Of a stretch of 6,521 nucleotides of DNA, positions 5,017-6,521 are shown one piece after another. The notes under the pieces were generated by a model that was not told the DNA's origin, searched no databases, and saw nothing but the letters and a program-made list of their open reading frames with translations. The position numbers and the translations under genes were made by a program. Numbering within the stretch: position 1 is the stretch's first letter; each line of letters starts with the position of its first letter. Source of the DNA: Planctomycetaceae bacterium (GTDB taxonomy: Bacteria > Planctomycetota > Planctomycetia > Planctomycetales > Planctomycetaceae); assembly GCA_027000105.1 (NCBI GenBank), contig JALTOP010000140.1, positions 1 through 6,521 of the forward strand, read 5' to 3'.

Positions 5017-6339
5017 ATGACACAACAAACATCACGTCGAGATTTTTTGAAGACCAGTGCGGCGGCTTCCGTCGGGGCCGCGTTTTGGGTCGCCAACGAG
5101 CCGAAAGTCAGCCTGGGCAACAATGCCCTTGAAAAGTTGAATTTTGCCTGCATCGGTGTTGAGGGAAAAGGTTCCAGCGACACCGATTCGGCTGGCCGGT
5201 ACGGCAATGTCGTCGCGCTGTGCGATATTGATGAAAGCCGTCTGAATAAAAAAGCACGCCGCTACAAGGGCGTGGCCAAGTATGTCGATTATCGTGAGAT
5301 GCTCGATGAAATGGGCGACAAGATCGACGCCGTCACCGTCAGCACGCCCGATCATTCTCATGCCCCCGCTTCCGCCCTTGCGATCAGGGCAGGCAAACAT
5401 TGCTTTACCCAGAAGCCGCTCACCTGGTCTGTCATGGAGGCCCGCAAACTTCGCGAGTTGGCGAATGAGCACAAGGTCGCCACTCAGATGGGTAACCAGG
5501 GAACTTCACACGACGGGTTGCGCGAAGGCGTTGAAGTGCTGCGAGCCGGCGCGATCGGCGATGTCAGCGAAGTGCACGTCTGGACGAACCGTCCGGTCTG
5601 GCCACAGGGAACCGGACGCCCTCAGGGAAAAGAGGCGATTCCTGAAGGATTGCATTGGGATCTGTTCCTCGGGCCTGCTCCGGTGCGACCTTACAGCTCG
5701 GCCTATCATCCGTTCAAGTGGCGTGGATGGCTCGATTTCGGCACCGGCGCGTTGGGCGATATGGCTTGCCATACCGCGAATATGGTTGTGATGGCTCTTG
5801 AACTGTTCGATCCGATTTCTGTCGTTTCTGATGATACCGGGATTGTTGAAAACGAAACCTATCCGCAGTCTTCGACCATTACATTCGAGTTCGGAAAAAC
5901 GGATAAGCGTGGTCCGGTAAAGATGACCTGGTACGACGGTGGGCGCAAACCGAGTGTCGATCTGATACAGGGTGAAGAGTTCTCGAACAGTGGTTCACTG
6001 GTTGTTGGTTCGGCCGGAACGCTGTTCTCACCAAACGATTACGGATCCCAGTTCTTCCTGCTTCCGAAAGAGAAGTTCAAAGATTACAAGAAACCGGAAC
6101 CGACACTGCCTCGTTCACCCGGGCACTTCAAGGAATTTGCGATTGCCTGTGCAGGCGGCCCGCCCGCGATGTCCAACTTCAACTATGCGTCTCGCTTGAC
6201 GGAGACCATTCTGCTCGGCAACGCAGCGATGAAAGCCGGGAAGAAACTGGAGTGGGATGCCAAAGCGGCCAAATTTACCAACGCTCCGGAAGCAAACCAG
6301 TACCTCGGCAGAACCTACCGTGATGGCTGGAAACTGTAA
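5017..6339 (+). CDS. Tat-exported Gfo/Idh/MocA family oxidoreductase
   Basis: The product has 440 residues and belongs to the Gfo/Idh/MocA dehydrogenase family, which usually acts on sugars or sugar derivatives with a bound or diffusible NAD(P). The N-terminus has a twin-arginine signal, SRRDFLK (6-12), then a small-residue hydrophobic stretch, so it is likely folded with its cofactor in the cytoplasm and exported. The Rossmann domain starts at [12 protein letters not shown] (41-52). Further landmarks are VALCDID (66-72), STPDHSHA (109-116), the TQKP form of the EKP motif (131-134, Lys133 kept), QMGNQG (157-162), and LGDMACH (246-252), with the Asp248/His252 pair typical of the active site. 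The middle glycine of GxGxxG is Glu49. C-terminal segments [13 protein letters not shown] and [13 protein letters not shown] are typical of the planctomycete/Bacteroidetes secreted subfamily. The substrate cannot be read from the sequence. It appears monocistronic, ending in a strong terminator. Confidence 0.94.
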   Translation: MTQQTSRRDFLKTSAAASVGAAFWVANEPKVSLGNNALEKLNFACIGVEGKGSSDTDSAGRYGNVVALCDIDESRLNKKARRYKGVAKYVDYREMLDEMGDKIDAVTVSTPDHSHAPASALAIRAGKHCFTQKPLTWSVMEARKLRELANEHKVATQMGNQGTSHDGLREGVEVLRAGAIGDVSEVHVWTNRPVWPQGTGRPQGKEAIPEGLHWDLFLGPAPVRPYSSAYHPFKWRGWLDFGTGALGDMACHTANMVVMALELFDPISVVSDDTGIVENETYPQSSTITFEFGKTDKRGPVKMTWYDGGRKPSVDLIQGEEFSNSGSLVVGSAGTLFSPNDYGSQFFLLPKEKFKDYKKPEPTLPRSPGHFKEFAIACAGGPPAMSNFNYASRLTETILLGNAAMKAGKKLEWDAKAAKFTNAPEANQYLGRTYRDGWKL

Positions 6340-6468
6340 TGTCCTGAATGATCGTTGTCTGTTTTAGCAGCGAATCTTCCCGGTGCGGCAGGTCTGTTCT
6401 GACCACCGTAACCAAAATGGGATTTTCAGAAGTTTTCGCTCCGTTCGTAAACTTTAACCGTTAGTCAC
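6340..6468. other. 3' untranslated stretch before the terminator
   Basis: These 129 bases carry no supported gene. A 38-codon open frame (6348-6464) fills most of it but has no ribosome binding site and no recognisable features. I treat the stretch as the 3' untranslated part of the oxidoreductase transcript. Confidence 0.55.
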
Positions 6469-6509
6469 ACAAAGCCCGGCTCGTTGCAGGCCGGGCTTTG
6501 TCTGTTTTT
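6469..6509 (+). terminator. Strong intrinsic terminator downstream of the oxidoreductase gene
   Basis: A perfect 12-bp stem, ACAAAGCCCGGC (6469-6480) with GCCGGGCTTTGT (6490-6501), closes a nine-base loop. It is followed three bases later by TTTTT (6505-6509). The stem is GC-rich at its core and the T-tract is on the plus strand, so it ends plus-strand transcripts about 130 bases after the oxidoreductase stop. On the minus strand the following bases (GTGACTAACGG) have no T-run. Confidence 0.9.
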
Positions 6510-6521
6510 GTGGTGTTGGGG

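Noticed and set aside
5282..5791. Plus-strand open frame of 169 codons inside the oxidoreductase gene
   Set aside because: It is an out-of-frame shadow within a clear family gene, with Arg/Pro/Ser-rich composition.
6348..6464. 38-codon open frame between the oxidoreductase stop and the terminator
   Set aside because: It fits the gap neatly and ends just before the terminator stem, but has no ribosome binding site, signal sequence or recognisable pattern. Chance is the simpler reading unless it proves conserved.

Overview
The window looks like a chromosomal segment of a planctomycete (Planctomycetales-type bacterium). This rests on gene types: a DUF1559 pseudopilin-like protein, a lipoprotein made of 24-residue leucine-rich repeats, and a Tat-exported Gfo/Idh/MocA oxidoreductase, all families greatly expanded in that phylum. 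No rRNA, tRNA, CRISPR array, insertion sequence or phage gene is visible, and the species cannot be named from this sequence.

Layout. Positions 1-1497 hold a compact minus-strand cluster, read right to left: a small exported protein with a beta-rich, Ig/PKD-like look (1075-1497), a DUF1559 protein with a type IV prepilin leader (170-1051), and the N-terminus of a single-span membrane protein that runs off the left edge (1-173). The last gene starts inside the stop codon of the DUF1559 gene (ATGA overlap), so the three are probably one operon for cell-envelope proteins. A 350-base gap (1498-1847) separates this cluster from the divergent plus-strand pgi gene (1848-3266, glucose-6-phosphate isomerase). 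The pgi-proximal part of that gap carries several short direct and inverted repeats.

Pgi converges on a minus-strand gene for a lipoprotein with 14 unbroken 24-residue leucine-rich repeats (3332-4681). The 65-base gap between them holds a nested inverted repeat. A second divergent gap (4682-5016) contains a cluster of three short dyads and leads to a plus-strand, Tat-exported Gfo/Idh/MocA oxidoreductase (5017-6339). A strong intrinsic terminator follows at 6469-6509.

Apart from the left-hand cluster the genes look functionally independent: one central-carbon enzyme (upper glycolysis/gluconeogenesis) and two envelope or periplasmic proteins. No clearly new multi-gene system is evident. The points most worth a second look are the exported-protein/pseudopilin/membrane-anchor cluster, the Glu that replaces the middle glycine of the dinucleotide-binding motif in the oxidoreductase, and the dyad and repeat clusters in the two divergent intergenic regions.
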